Positions 41,182 through 49,247 of a DNA stretch of 55,191 nucleotides are shown here, piece by piece; the stretch's first letter is position 1; the number at the start of each line of letters is the position of its first letter. A program made the position numbers and the translations under genes. The notes below the pieces were generated by a model. It was not told where the DNA came from. It saw nothing but the letters and a program-made list of their open reading frames with translations, and did not search any database. This DNA is from an uncultured Collinsella sp. (lineage in GTDB: Bacteria; Actinomycetota; Coriobacteriia; Coriobacteriales; Coriobacteriaceae): NCBI GenBank assembly GCA_905194675.1, contig CAJJTG010000010.1, positions 1 through 55,191 on the forward strand, given 5' to 3'.

Positions 41182-41952
41182 CTACTTCTTCTTGTGCGGG
41201 CGCGGCTTCTTCTCGCGACGAGTAACCTCAACCTGCAGCGGCGCGTTCTTAAGGCGCTCCTCCTCATCGGCCTTCGCCTTGTCGATGACCTTCTGCGTCA
41301 CAAAAATCTGCTGGATAACCTGCCAAGCAGACGAGACGTCGTAGTACAGCAGAACACCAACGGGAAGGCTCCAGCCCATCCAAAGCATCATGACCGTCAT
41401 GACAACGGCCATCATACGCATGCTCTGAGCCTGCTGGCCGGTCTGGTTGCGCGACATATAGAGCTGCGGAATCAGGGTCAGGACAGCGAACAGGATCAGG
41501 CAGACCAGCGCAGGCAGCGCGACCATAAAGCCATCGGCAAAGGAGGCACTCGGCGTGGTGGTCAGGTCGGGCAGAATATTAAAGAACGAGAACGTGCCGT
41601 CGTTAAAGTAGTCCGGCAGGTTACGCAGCAGCGTAAATAGGGCGAACAGGACAGGCATCTGAATCAACAGCGGCAGACAACCAGCCATCGGGTTGAACTT
41701 GTTCTCGCTGTAGAACTTCTGCATTTCCTCGGCCTGACGCTGGGGATCGTCGGCATAGCGCTCCTGGATCTCGAGCATCTTGGGCTGCAGCACCTGCATG
41801 CGTGCCGTCGACTTAGTCGACTTGAGCATAAGCGGCGTCAGCAGCAGACGGATGATGACCACCAGGATGATAATGGACAGGCCCCAGTCGACCGCAAAGG
41901 TCTGGATGAGCTTGAGCAGCTCGAAAAGGATGTTAACGATCCAATCCCACAT
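41182..41952 (-). CDS. yidC: Membrane protein insertase YidC
   Basis: A 256-residue insertase of the YidC/Oxa1/Alb3 family, which inserts membrane proteins alone or with SecYEG. Five or so helices, with the conserved Arg in VVIIRLLLTPL (hydrophilic groove), the cytoplasmic hairpin with MQKFYSENKFNPMAGCLPLLIQMP, and a basic tail (VTRREKKPRPHKKK) that can bind ribosomes. No lipobox is seen, unlike SpoIIIJ. GGAGG precedes the ATG. Confidence 0.95.
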   Translation of the reverse strand: MWDWIVNILFELLKLIQTFAVDWGLSIIILVVIIRLLLTPLMLKSTKSTARMQVLQPKMLEIQERYADDPQRQAEEMQKFYSENKFNPMAGCLPLLIQMPVLFALFTLLRNLPDYFNDGTFSFFNILPDLTTTPSASFADGFMVALPALVCLILFAVLTLIPQLYMSRNQTGQQAQSMRMMAVVMTVMMLWMGWSLPVGVLLYYDVSSAWQVIQQIFVTQKVIDKAKADEEERLKNAPLQVEVTRREKKPRPHKKK

Positions 41953-41981
41953 GTAAGTTTTCCTCCGATAGCGAGTGCCCG

Positions 41982-42206
41982 CTAGGGCACAGGGTCATAA
42001 CCGCCGACGTGCAGGGGATTGCAGCGAGCGATGCGCCTCACGGCAAGCCAGCAGCCTCTCAAAACACCGTACTTCTCAATCGCCTGGACGGCGTATTGCG
42101 AGCACGTTGGGTAATAAATGCAGGCGTCAGGCAATAAGGGCGAAATAACCTGTTGATATATGCGAATAGGAGCGATGGCAACACGTCGCAAAACGTGATT
42201 GCTCAT
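41982..42206 (-). CDS. yidD: Membrane protein insertion efficiency factor YidD
   Basis: A 74-residue protein with the family pattern: IRIYQQVISPLLPDACIYYPTCSQYAVQAIEKYG and GCWLAVRRIARCNPLHVGGYDPVP. It helps YidC-dependent insertion. The ATG overlaps the rnpA stop (ATGA); GGAGGAG lies in the end of rnpA. Confidence 0.95.
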   Translation of the reverse strand: MSNHVLRRVAIAPIRIYQQVISPLLPDACIYYPTCSQYAVQAIEKYGVLRGCWLAVRRIARCNPLHVGGYDPVP

Positions 42207-42541
42207 CGCTCCTCCCCGGCAACGCCGGCGCGTTTCATAAGCGAACGCAATGCATTGTCCATCTCCTGCGGCGAGGAAACCCTCGTCTTGGGAGTTGCGA
42301 ACAAGATGATGTCATAACCCGCAACGGGAAATCCACAGCTGCGGGCGGCCTCGCGCATCACACGCTTAGAACGGTTGCGCACGACAGCACAACCGAGCCG
42401 TTTAGCACCAACGAAGGCGACCCTTCCGGAGTCGCCTTCGCCAACCGATTCACATATGGTCATTCGAATCAGAGGGTGATTGAAACGACGCCCCTGACTG
42501 AACACATGCTCGAAATCTTGCCGAGACTTAATAGTCTTCAT
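42203..42541 (-). CDS. rnpA: Ribonuclease P protein component
   Basis: A 112-residue basic protein that assists the RNase P RNA in tRNA 5' processing. The family signature RNRSKRVMREAARSC is intact, and KSRQDFEHVFSQGRRFNHPL fits the N-terminus. No clear ribosome site precedes the ATG; translation is probably coupled to rpmH, whose stop lies 20 bases upstream. Confidence 0.95.
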   Translation of the reverse strand: MKTIKSRQDFEHVFSQGRRFNHPLIRMTICESVGEGDSGRVAFVGAKRLGCAVVRNRSKRVMREAARSCGFPVAGYDIILFATPKTRVSSPQEMDNALRSLMKRAGVAGEER

Positions 42542-42561
42542 GCGAGATGTGTGTATCGCTG

Positions 42562-42696
42562 CTAGACAGTGAGACGCTTGCGGCCCTTGGCGCGACGACG
42601 GGCGAGCACGGCACGACCACCCTTAGTGGCCATACGGGCACGGAAGCCATGGGTCTTGGCACGCTTACGCTTATTAGGCTGATACGTACGCTTCAT
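42562..42696 (-). CDS. rpmH: 50S ribosomal protein L34
   Basis: A 44-residue basic protein with the invariant MKRTYQPNKRKRAKTHGF start. The ATG at 42696 has GGAGGAACTT upstream, so the longer frame to 42756 is not used. First gene of the minus-strand rpmH-rnpA-yidD-yidC-khpB unit. Confidence 0.97.
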   Translation of the reverse strand: MKRTYQPNKRKRAKTHGFRARMATKGGRAVLARRRAKGRKRLTV

Positions 42697-43041
42697 CTTA
42701 AGTTCCTCCTGCTGCATTTCGAGTGTCCGCGGGGGCGCGGACGCAGATATAGACACGTGAGCTTGAAGATTGTAGGGAAATCAATGTTCAAATGTCAAGA
42801 AATCAAAGGTAAAAGGTTGCGCAGTTCACACGGTTCCCCCATAAGCCGAGCTCGATTTAGCGGTGCATGGCAACTTTTCACGATATTTCATCGAGTTTTC
42901 AACAGGTCATGTTGGCAATGTTGAGAACTTTTCGTCCGTTTTCCAAAGTTTTCAACAGGTTTTGAAAAGTTGTCGAAAGATGAGAAACATTGCACGGTGA
43001 GCTACTATTTGTTCGAAACCTTTTGAAAGATTGCGAGCGGC
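42697..43041. other. Origin-proximal region with DnaA-box-like repeats (left cluster)
   Basis: A 345-base divergent gap that must hold promoters for rpmH (minus) and the GHKL gene (plus). It contains two identical AGTTTTCAACAGGT repeats (42894-42907, 42947-42960), each with the core TTTTCAACA, plus TTTTCCAAA (42939-42947) and the minus-strand box TTCTCAACA (42919-42927). These resemble DnaA boxes (TTATCCACA). In many bacteria this position is part of oriC. Confidence 0.65.
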
Positions 43042-44394
43042 ATGTCTGACGACTTTTACACCATGGTCGATTCCGGAGACCCGGCACCCGACAACGAGCA
43101 CATCACCGGCGTGCGCGAAGAGCGTGAGGAAGGCGAGCAGACGACCACGCAGGCGCCAAAAGCCATGTACGCCGCGCGCATCGCCGTCTATGACGACATG
43201 CTGTCGACACCGCGTGTGATCGTCATTGATCCGCAAGATGTCCGCACGTATTTGGAAGAGACGACCAACACCGTCTACCAGTGCATGAAAGAACAAGGTG
43301 GCCATATCTCGCTCATGGTCATCCGCGAGATTGTCGAAAACTTTATCCACGCACACTTTGCCGAGCCCATCATCTCGATTCTGGACGGCGGAGACACCAT
43401 CCGCTTTGCTGATCAAGGACCCGGCATCGACGACAAGGAGCGCGCTTTCGACTTTGGCGTTACCAGCGCAAACAGCAAGATGAAGCGCTATATCCGTGGA
43501 ACAGGAGCAGGGTTTCCCATGGTGCAGGAGTATTTGGAAAACGCCGGCGGGGCCGTGTCCATCGAGGACAATATGGGCAACGGCACCGTGGTTACGGTAA
43601 GCCTGGACCCTAAACGCGTGCAGGAAATCGAACGCGCCGGCGGGCGCGGTGCTGCCGTGCGGCCCGAGACGGAGCAGCCCGCATATCCCCTGCCGGGAGC
43701 TTTTGCGCAGCAGCCCATGGCAACGCAACAGATGCAGCCCCGCGTGGGACAGATGCAGCAGCCCGGAATGCTTCCTACACAAGAGCCCCAGGCGGCGTCG
43801 ATGTCGATGCCGCCAAACGTGCCACAGGCCATGCCGCTGGCGGATCAGGATACAGCAGCAATGCAGCAGGCGACGGGGGCACCGGGTAGCCAGCAAATGG
43901 GATATCAGCCGTACCAACAGGGATATCCATATCAGCAGATGCCGCCACTGGGGTATGGCCAGCAGTTCCCACAGCAGTACCAGCAGGGATATCAGCAGCC
44001 GTACCAGCAGATGCCGCAGCAGCAGTACAACCCCTGGGCCCAGCAGATGACTCCGCAGCCTTACCAACAGTGGCCTCAAAGTTTTCAACAGCAAATGCCG
44101 CCGATGCAGAGTTCTCAACAATCAGCAGCTCAAATGATGTATCCTAATGCAGCAAATCAGTATGCGCAGCCACAGCCGGACGTGTTCGTAAGCGATCGCG
44201 GCAACGCCGCGCTGGGCTATCTGGCGCAAAATCAAGCGTGCGGTGCAACCGATCTGGCGAGGGCGTTTGGAAACTCGGCCCCCACTTGGTCACGCACGCT
44301 CAATGACTTGGCGCAGGCCGGCTTGGTCATCAAGCATGGCCAGAAATACCATCTGACCGAACTCGGCGCCGCTCGTGTGCGAGCTCAGAGCTAA
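43042..44394 (+). CDS. GHKL ATPase fused to a C-terminal winged helix, origin-linked
   Basis: A 450-residue protein. Residues about 85-200 form a Bergerat/GHKL ATP-binding domain: N-box (IREIVENFIHAHF), G1 (FADQGPGIDD) and G2 (RGTGAGFPMVQEYL), with a closing GGAVSIEDNMGNGTVVTV. No HisKA dimer domain or phospho-His is visible, so it is not a normal sensor kinase. Residues about 215-375 are rich in Gln, Pro, Met and Tyr and look disordered. The last 65 residues resemble a MarR-like winged helix (LGYLAQNQACGATDLARAFGNSAPTWSRTLNDL). It is encoded between rpmH and dnaA, 15 bases before dnaA, so probably cotranscribed. A replication or transcription switch is possible, but no function is known to me. 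Confidence 0.8.
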   Translation: MSDDFYTMVDSGDPAPDNEHITGVREEREEGEQTTTQAPKAMYAARIAVYDDMLSTPRVIVIDPQDVRTYLEETTNTVYQCMKEQGGHISLMVIREIVENFIHAHFAEPIISILDGGDTIRFADQGPGIDDKERAFDFGVTSANSKMKRYIRGTGAGFPMVQEYLENAGGAVSIEDNMGNGTVVTVSLDPKRVQEIERAGGRGAAVRPETEQPAYPLPGAFAQQPMATQQMQPRVGQMQQPGMLPTQEPQAASMSMPPNVPQAMPLADQDTAAMQQATGAPGSQQMGYQPYQQGYPYQQMPPLGYGQQFPQQYQQGYQQPYQQMPQQQYNPWAQQMTPQPYQQWPQSFQQQMPPMQSSQQSAAQMMYPNAANQYAQPQPDVFVSDRGNAALGYLAQNQACGATDLARAFGNSAPTWSRTLNDLAQAGLVIKHGQKYHLTELGAARVRAQS

Positions 44395-44409
44395 AGAACG
44401 GGAGAGACA

Positions 44410-46134
44410 GTGGACGAGGAAGCAAGCATCATCCTGGGGGATGCCATCGCCTTTTGCCAGCGCGACGGCCAAGATGCACGCCTCATCAACATGCTGGGGC
44501 AATCGCGCGCCATAAGCCTGACCGAAGATACGCTCACGATCGAGGCCCCCTCGCGCTTTGCCATCGCGCAGCTCAAAAAGCATCAGCCGACTATTGAGGC
44601 CTATCTGGAAGAAATCGCCTTTGCTCCGATCGCGCTCGACATCGTGGCACCGCAAGGCGCAACGGCCGAATCTGCTGCCGCGACGGTGCCCGCCACGGCT
44701 GCCGCTGCTTCCCCTGCGGCGCCAGCCTCCGCAGGCGACGTGCCGACAATCGAGCACCAGCACAGCGATGTTTCCCGTGAAACCATGGCACCGTTGCCGA
44801 CCGCCGCTGCGACGTCAACGAACGCACCCGTCACGCACATGCCCATCGCTCATGACGCAGCGGCGGGCGCGGATTCGGGCATTGCAATCAAGAACACGCT
44901 CTCGGCCGATGATTTTCGTCGCATGATGAACCAGATGAAGGGCGGAGCGCCGACTAAGTCCACGCAAGCCGCGACCCCCGCTTCACCCATGCCAGCACCG
45001 ACCGTGCCGGCCGAGCAGAATACGGATGGAGCCCCACTCGCCGCGAACTCAAAATTTACCTTTGAGAACTTTGTCTACGGCCCCGAGAACAGCCATGCCT
45101 ATCGCTCGGCACTCAAGTTTGCCGCCCTCGCGGACGAGCGCGGCACGTGCACATCGCTGTTCATCTACGGCAAATCGGGCCTGGGCAAGACGCACCTGCT
45201 GCTTGCCATCAAAAACGAGCTCGCCGAGAAGTCGCCCGAGATCAAGGTCAAGTATGCCAACTCCCAGGCATATCTGGACGACCTGATGACCGAGTTCGAC
45301 CGCCAAAAGAAGAGCAACGCCCCTATCATGCAGGCATACCACGGCGTGGACGTGCTCATCATCGATGACATCCAAAACATCATCGGCAAGCGCGCGAGCG
45401 TGGACTACTTTTTCCAGCTCATGGACGAGTTCATCCGCAACAACAAGAAGGTCGTCATCGCGGCAGACCGCGCCCCCAAGGACCTGAGCATGGACGAGCG
45501 TCTGACCAGCCGCTTCAACGCCGGCATGCTCTGCCTGGTCGCAGAGCCCAGCTACGAGATGAAATACAAGATCTTGCAGCGCTATTACGAGAACACCATC
45601 GTCGCCGCTCCCGAGGCAGGCGACGACTCGCTGCTGGCGGCCTATGGGGGCGACAGCGGGCACCTGACCGACGACCACTTTAAACACATGGCCGAGGTCT
45701 CGGGCACCAACATCCGCGAACTCGAGAGCTTTTGCGAGCGCTGCGCCGGCGAGGCGGGCGACCGCGAGCGCGAGGGCGGGGAGCTCACCTTTGACGATAT
45801 CGACGCCATCGCCAGCCAGTACTTCGACACATCGGCCAAAAAGATCAACGTCCAGACGGTTCAGTCCGTCATCGAAGAGCAGTACGGCGTGACGCACGAG
45901 GAGCTCATCGGCCCGCGTCGCAACGCCAATATCGCCAAAGCACGCCATATTGCCATCTATCTGGCCATCGAGATGTGCGAGATGACGACCACGGCGGTGG
46001 GCGCCGAATTTGGCAACCGCAACCACTCGACCGTCAGCACGAGCTACAAAAAGGTCCAGAAGATGATCCAGGAAGACCGCACCGTCACCGAAGACCTGAA
46101 GTCGCTGCGCGATAAAATTACACTGCGCTCGTAG
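44410..46134 (+). CDS. dnaA: Chromosomal replication initiator DnaA
   Basis: A 574-residue initiator. Domain I spans about 1-75, followed by an unusually long Ala/Pro-rich linker (about 80-215). The AAA+ domain has Walker A (YGKSGLGKTHL, about 251-261) and Walker B (VLIIDDIQ), and domain IV carries the box-binding signature. That signature reads GNRNHSTV (535-542) where E. coli has GGRDHTTV, so two base-contacting positions differ (Asp to Asn538, Thr to Ser540). GTG start with GGGAGAG upstream. A parS-like site lies in the linker-coding part (44769-44784). Confidence 0.96.
   Translation: MDEEASIILGDAIAFCQRDGQDARLINMLGQSRAISLTEDTLTIEAPSRFAIAQLKKHQPTIEAYLEEIAFAPIALDIVAPQGATAESAAATVPATAAAASPAAPASAGDVPTIEHQHSDVSRETMAPLPTAAATSTNAPVTHMPIAHDAAAGADSGIAIKNTLSADDFRRMMNQMKGGAPTKSTQAATPASPMPAPTVPAEQNTDGAPLAANSKFTFENFVYGPENSHAYRSALKFAALADERGTCTSLFIYGKSGLGKTHLLLAIKNELAEKSPEIKVKYANSQAYLDDLMTEFDRQKKSNAPIMQAYHGVDVLIIDDIQNIIGKRASVDYFFQLMDEFIRNNKKVVIAADRAPKDLSMDERLTSRFNAGMLCLVAEPSYEMKYKILQRYYENTIVAAPEAGDDSLLAAYGGDSGHLTDDHFKHMAEVSGTNIRELESFCERCAGEAGDREREGGELTFDDIDAIASQYFDTSAKKINVQTVQSVIEEQYGVTHEELIGPRRNANIAKARHIAIYLAIEMCEMTTTAVGAEFGNRNHSTVSTSYKKVQKMIQEDRTVTEDLKSLRDKITLRS
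44769..44784. promoter_or_regulatory. parS-like site inside dnaA
   Basis: TGTTTCCCGTGAAACC matches parS at 14 of 16 positions. It encodes part of the variable DnaA linker, where sequence is free to drift. Confidence 0.4.
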
Positions 46135-46372
46135 GGAAATAGAGACACCTGTTGAAAACTTGTCGAAACCACGGGCATAAGGTGTCTAAAACCCAACCCG
46201 CGGTGATGAAAAGTTTTGCGCAGGTTTTGAACGTGGAAAACCACCCCTGTTGCACACAGGTTGCTGTCGATTCTCTTTCTGGGTCTGACCTGCGTCTTTG
46301 GGAGTAATCAACAGTTTCGTCAGTGCTATTACTATTATTAAGATATTTATATCTATAGAAAGGTATTAAAAG
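46135..46372. other. Candidate oriC core (dnaA-dnaN gap): boxes, AT-rich DUE, triplets
   Basis: The gap holds a minus-strand TTTTCAACA (46150-46158), a minus-strand TTTTCCACG (46232-46240) and a plus-strand TAATCAACA (46305-46313). Right after the last box, 46326-46340 reads TAATAATAGTAATAG on the minus strand, five TAA/TAG triplets like the DnaA-trio of Bacillus subtilis, within the AT-rich stretch 46324-46360. This arrangement (boxes, then triplets, then AT-rich DNA) is what a DNA unwinding element looks like. Confidence 0.7.
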
Positions 46373-47476
46373 ATGAAGTTCACCGTCAGCCAGAGCTCGC
46401 TTACACAAGCCATCGGCGTCGTTATGAAGGGTGTCGCTTCGGCATCCACCCTCCCCATCCTGTCGGGCGTGCTCGTTAAGGCCCAAGACGGCATCTTGGA
46501 ATTCCAGACCTCTAACTACACCATCTCGATCCGTCATCGCATCGCGGCGCATGTCGAAGAAGAGGGCGAGATGGTTATTCCCTGTAAGATGCTCTCCAAT
46601 ATCACCAAGACCCTCCCCGATGCCCCGGTTACCTTTGAGCTGTCCGAGCGCCAGGTGCTGATTGGTTGCGAGAAGAGCTCTTTCCGCCTGAACACGCTCG
46701 ATGCCAATGACTTCCCCGAGTTTCCGGCCTATGCCATCGAGAGTGCCGTGGAGCTGCCGACCGATGTCTTGTCCGAAATGGTCGGCCGCGTGTGGCGCGT
46801 CACCTCGACCGACAAGGCTCGCCCCATCCTGGGCGGCGTGCACATGAAGGTCGAGAACAACACCGTACGCCTGGTAGCGACCGATTCCTTCCGCTTGGCC
46901 GTGTGCGATACGCAGGTCGAGACCTCGACCCTCGAGGGCTCCTTTGAGCTCAACGTTCCGGCTGACGCCTTTAACGACGCGCTGAACATCATGGCCAGCC
47001 AAGCGACCATCATGATCGGGGCTACCGACACCCAGGTCGTCTTCGAGGCCGGCAACACCACCTACGTGTCGCGTCGCATCGAGGGCGTGTACCCCAACTA
47101 CAAGCAGCTCATCCCCGATTCGTGCGTGACGAGCGTCAAGATCGACGTCGCCGCCTTTAACGCCGCCCTCAAGCGCGTGGCCGTTATCGCGAGCGCCAAC
47201 CCCGCCGTCAAGTTCGAGATCGATGTCGAGAACGGGCAGATGGGCCTGTCCTCCATTTCCAATGACCAGGACCTTGCGCAGGAGACGATCGATGTCGAGG
47301 CTGAGGGCGAGTCGGGTACCATCGCCTTCAACTACCACTACATCTTCGGCTGCCTCAATGCCCTGTCCAAGGAGAAGGAGATCACGCTGGAGCTCAAGAG
47401 CTACTCGCAGGCGGGCATCTTCAAGTCCTACGACAAGATCAACTACCTGTACCTGGTCATGCCGGTCCGCATCTAG
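46373..47476 (+). CDS. dnaN: DNA polymerase III beta clamp
   Basis: A 367-residue sliding clamp that holds replication proteins on DNA. Three clamp folds; conserved segments MKFTVSQSSLTQAIG, LPILSGVLVKA, VSRRIEGVYPNYKQLIP and the C-terminal YLVMPVRI. AGAAAGGT lies ahead of the ATG. Usual length. Confidence 0.97.
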   Translation: MKFTVSQSSLTQAIGVVMKGVASASTLPILSGVLVKAQDGILEFQTSNYTISIRHRIAAHVEEEGEMVIPCKMLSNITKTLPDAPVTFELSERQVLIGCEKSSFRLNTLDANDFPEFPAYAIESAVELPTDVLSEMVGRVWRVTSTDKARPILGGVHMKVENNTVRLVATDSFRLAVCDTQVETSTLEGSFELNVPADAFNDALNIMASQATIMIGATDTQVVFEAGNTTYVSRRIEGVYPNYKQLIPDSCVTSVKIDVAAFNAALKRVAVIASANPAVKFEIDVENGQMGLSSISNDQDLAQETIDVEAEGESGTIAFNYHYIFGCLNALSKEKEITLELKSYSQAGIFKSYDKINYLYLVMPVRI

Positions 47477-47485
47477 CGCTGCGCC

Positions 47486-48592
47486 ATGACCATGTTCGCC
47501 CGCGATCTTTCCGTCGCGCACTACCGCAGCTTCGATAGCTATCGCCTTGCCCTGGACGAGGGCGTGACGATACTTGCGGGACCCAACGCGGCGGGAAAGA
47601 CCAATCTCATAGAGGCGCTGCAGCTGCTGACGAGCGGCGCCTCGTTTAGGCATCCGACCGCAGCCGAGCTCGTCCATGACGGCGTGGGCTCGTGCAAGAT
47701 CGAGCTGAGGCTCGAGGGCGACGGCCGCGTGCTTGATATGGGATTGAGCGCGGAGGACGGTAAGCGCTCGTTTAGTCGCAACGGCAAGAGATGCTCTGCC
47801 GCCGGTGTGCGCGGGATTCTGCCGAGCGTGCTGTTTTGCCCCGACCATCTGGACATGGTTAAGCGAGGCGCCAGTGTGCGCCGCGCCGCCCTCGATGACT
47901 TCGGCATGCAGCTGAGCGCGCGTTATGCCGATCTTGCGAGCACCTATGGGCGCTGCGTGACCCAGCGTAACGCCCTGCTCAAGGAGACCTGGTGCTGTCG
48001 CGAGATGCTCGGCGCGTGGAACGATTCGATTGCTCGCGCGGGCTCGGCCCTGCTCGTGCACCGGTTGGCTCTGCTCGACCGGCTGGCGGGCCATGTGCAC
48101 ACTGCCTACGGGCAAGTAGCGTCAGGTGAGGCCGCCAACGTGACCTATGCGTCCACGCTGGGGGCTTTGCCCCAGGTCGAGGATCGCGAAGAGCTGAAGG
48201 GTTGGGCGTACGAGCGCATGCTGGCCGCCCTTGACGAGCATGCCGACGAGGAAATTCGCCGCGGCGTGACGTTGGTGGGACCGCATCGCGACGAGATTGA
48301 GTTTACCGTGGCGGGTCGCTCCGCCCGTTCATTTGCCAGCCAAGGACAGCAGCGCACGCTGGTGCTGTCCTGGAAGGTGGCCGAGGTTGCCGTGGCTCGC
48401 GATGTCCTGGGCACCGCCCCACTGCTGCTTTTGGACGACGTGATGAGCGAGCTCGACGGCGAGCGTCGCGGCGCTTTCCTGCGGCTGATTGGCGATGATA
48501 TCCAGACGGTCATAACTACGACCAACCTGGGGTACTTTACCGATGACCTGCTTGATCGAGCCAAGGTGGTGAGCATGGGTGAGACGTGCTAA
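47486..48592 (+). CDS. recF: DNA repair and recombination ATPase RecF
   Basis: A 368-residue SMC-like ATPase that helps load RecA at gaps. Walker A AGPNAAGKTNLIEALQ (about 32-47), signature FASQGQQRTLVLSWK, Walker B PLLLLDDVMSELD. The start is taken as the first ATG (an ATG two codons on is possible; no clear ribosome site for either), ten bases after dnaN. Confidence 0.95.
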   Translation: MTMFARDLSVAHYRSFDSYRLALDEGVTILAGPNAAGKTNLIEALQLLTSGASFRHPTAAELVHDGVGSCKIELRLEGDGRVLDMGLSAEDGKRSFSRNGKRCSAAGVRGILPSVLFCPDHLDMVKRGASVRRAALDDFGMQLSARYADLASTYGRCVTQRNALLKETWCCREMLGAWNDSIARAGSALLVHRLALLDRLAGHVHTAYGQVASGEAANVTYASTLGALPQVEDREELKGWAYERMLAALDEHADEEIRRGVTLVGPHRDEIEFTVAGRSARSFASQGQQRTLVLSWKVAEVAVARDVLGTAPLLLLDDVMSELDGERRGAFLRLIGDDIQTVITTTNLGYFTDDLLDRAKVVSMGETC

Positions 48593-49142
48593 TTACGAGC
48601 GCGAGAGCGAGACAGTCGCCTTCAGCGGGTTTTTGAACGCAGAGCGCCAGCGCATCCTGGCGGCTGCAACGCCTAAGCGCCGTGCGCAGATGGAGGCCGC
48701 CGAGGAGTCGCGCACGGTCTATCGCGCATGGAACGCGGTGTGCTCGGGCACGCGCGAGGGGCGGCATGTGACGGGGCTGCGCTACCTGCCCGAGTCCAAT
48801 GAGCTGCTGGTGTATCTCGACTCGCCCTCGTGGACGCAGGAAATGACGTTGTTGCGCGAGATCATCCGCGCGCGCATGGAGCGCGCCGGTGCGCATGTGG
48901 ACGGCCTGGTGTTCAAAACCACCGCGCCCGGTCACACGCCGCCCGCCGCCAAGGAGCGCCTGCGCCCGGCGACGACCGAGCGCCCGCCGGCCCCGCACGC
49001 CGACCTAAGTGAGGCCGAGTGCACCGAGATCGAGCGCCAGGTGGCGCCCATCGAAGACCAAAAACTGCGCGAGGCCCTCGAGAATGCCATGAGAGCCAGT
49101 GCCGAGTGGGCCAAGGGCGTGCAAAGCAAAAAAGAGCCTTAA
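48579..49142 (+). CDS. DciA-like protein (DUF721)
   Basis: A 187-residue protein of the DUF721 family in the usual recF-gyrB slot. Members called DciA interact with the replicative helicase DnaB and help load it; that role is known for some bacteria and inferred here. The conserved fold covers about 45-115 (TVYRAWNAVCSG, LLVYLDSPSWTQEMTLLREII). The tail is Pro/Ala/Glu-rich. The GTG start overlaps recF by 14 bases. A strong terminator follows, so dnaN-recF-DUF721 end here. Confidence 0.85.
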   Translation: MRRANYERESETVAFSGFLNAERQRILAAATPKRRAQMEAAEESRTVYRAWNAVCSGTREGRHVTGLRYLPESNELLVYLDSPSWTQEMTLLREIIRARMERAGAHVDGLVFKTTAPGHTPPAAKERLRPATTERPPAPHADLSEAECTEIERQVAPIEDQKLREALENAMRASAEWAKGVQSKKEP

Positions 49143-49169
49143 ATCGCATCTGGTGGCCTTGTAGAGCCA

Positions 49170-49198
49170 AATACCCTCGGTCCCGAGGGTATTTTTTT
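49170..49198 (+). terminator. Terminator after the DUF721 gene
   Basis: Stem AATACCCTCG/CGAGGGTATT with a four-base loop and T7 separates the dnaA unit from gyrB. Confidence 0.93.
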
Positions 49199-49247
49199 AC
49201 GATAAACTAGTAAGGCTGTACACATTTTCTTGACTGAAGGAGGACGT

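Noticed and set aside
46118..48115. 665-residue minus-strand frame opposite dnaN and recF
   Set aside because: Antisense shadow; dnaN and recF are certain and the frame shows no domain.
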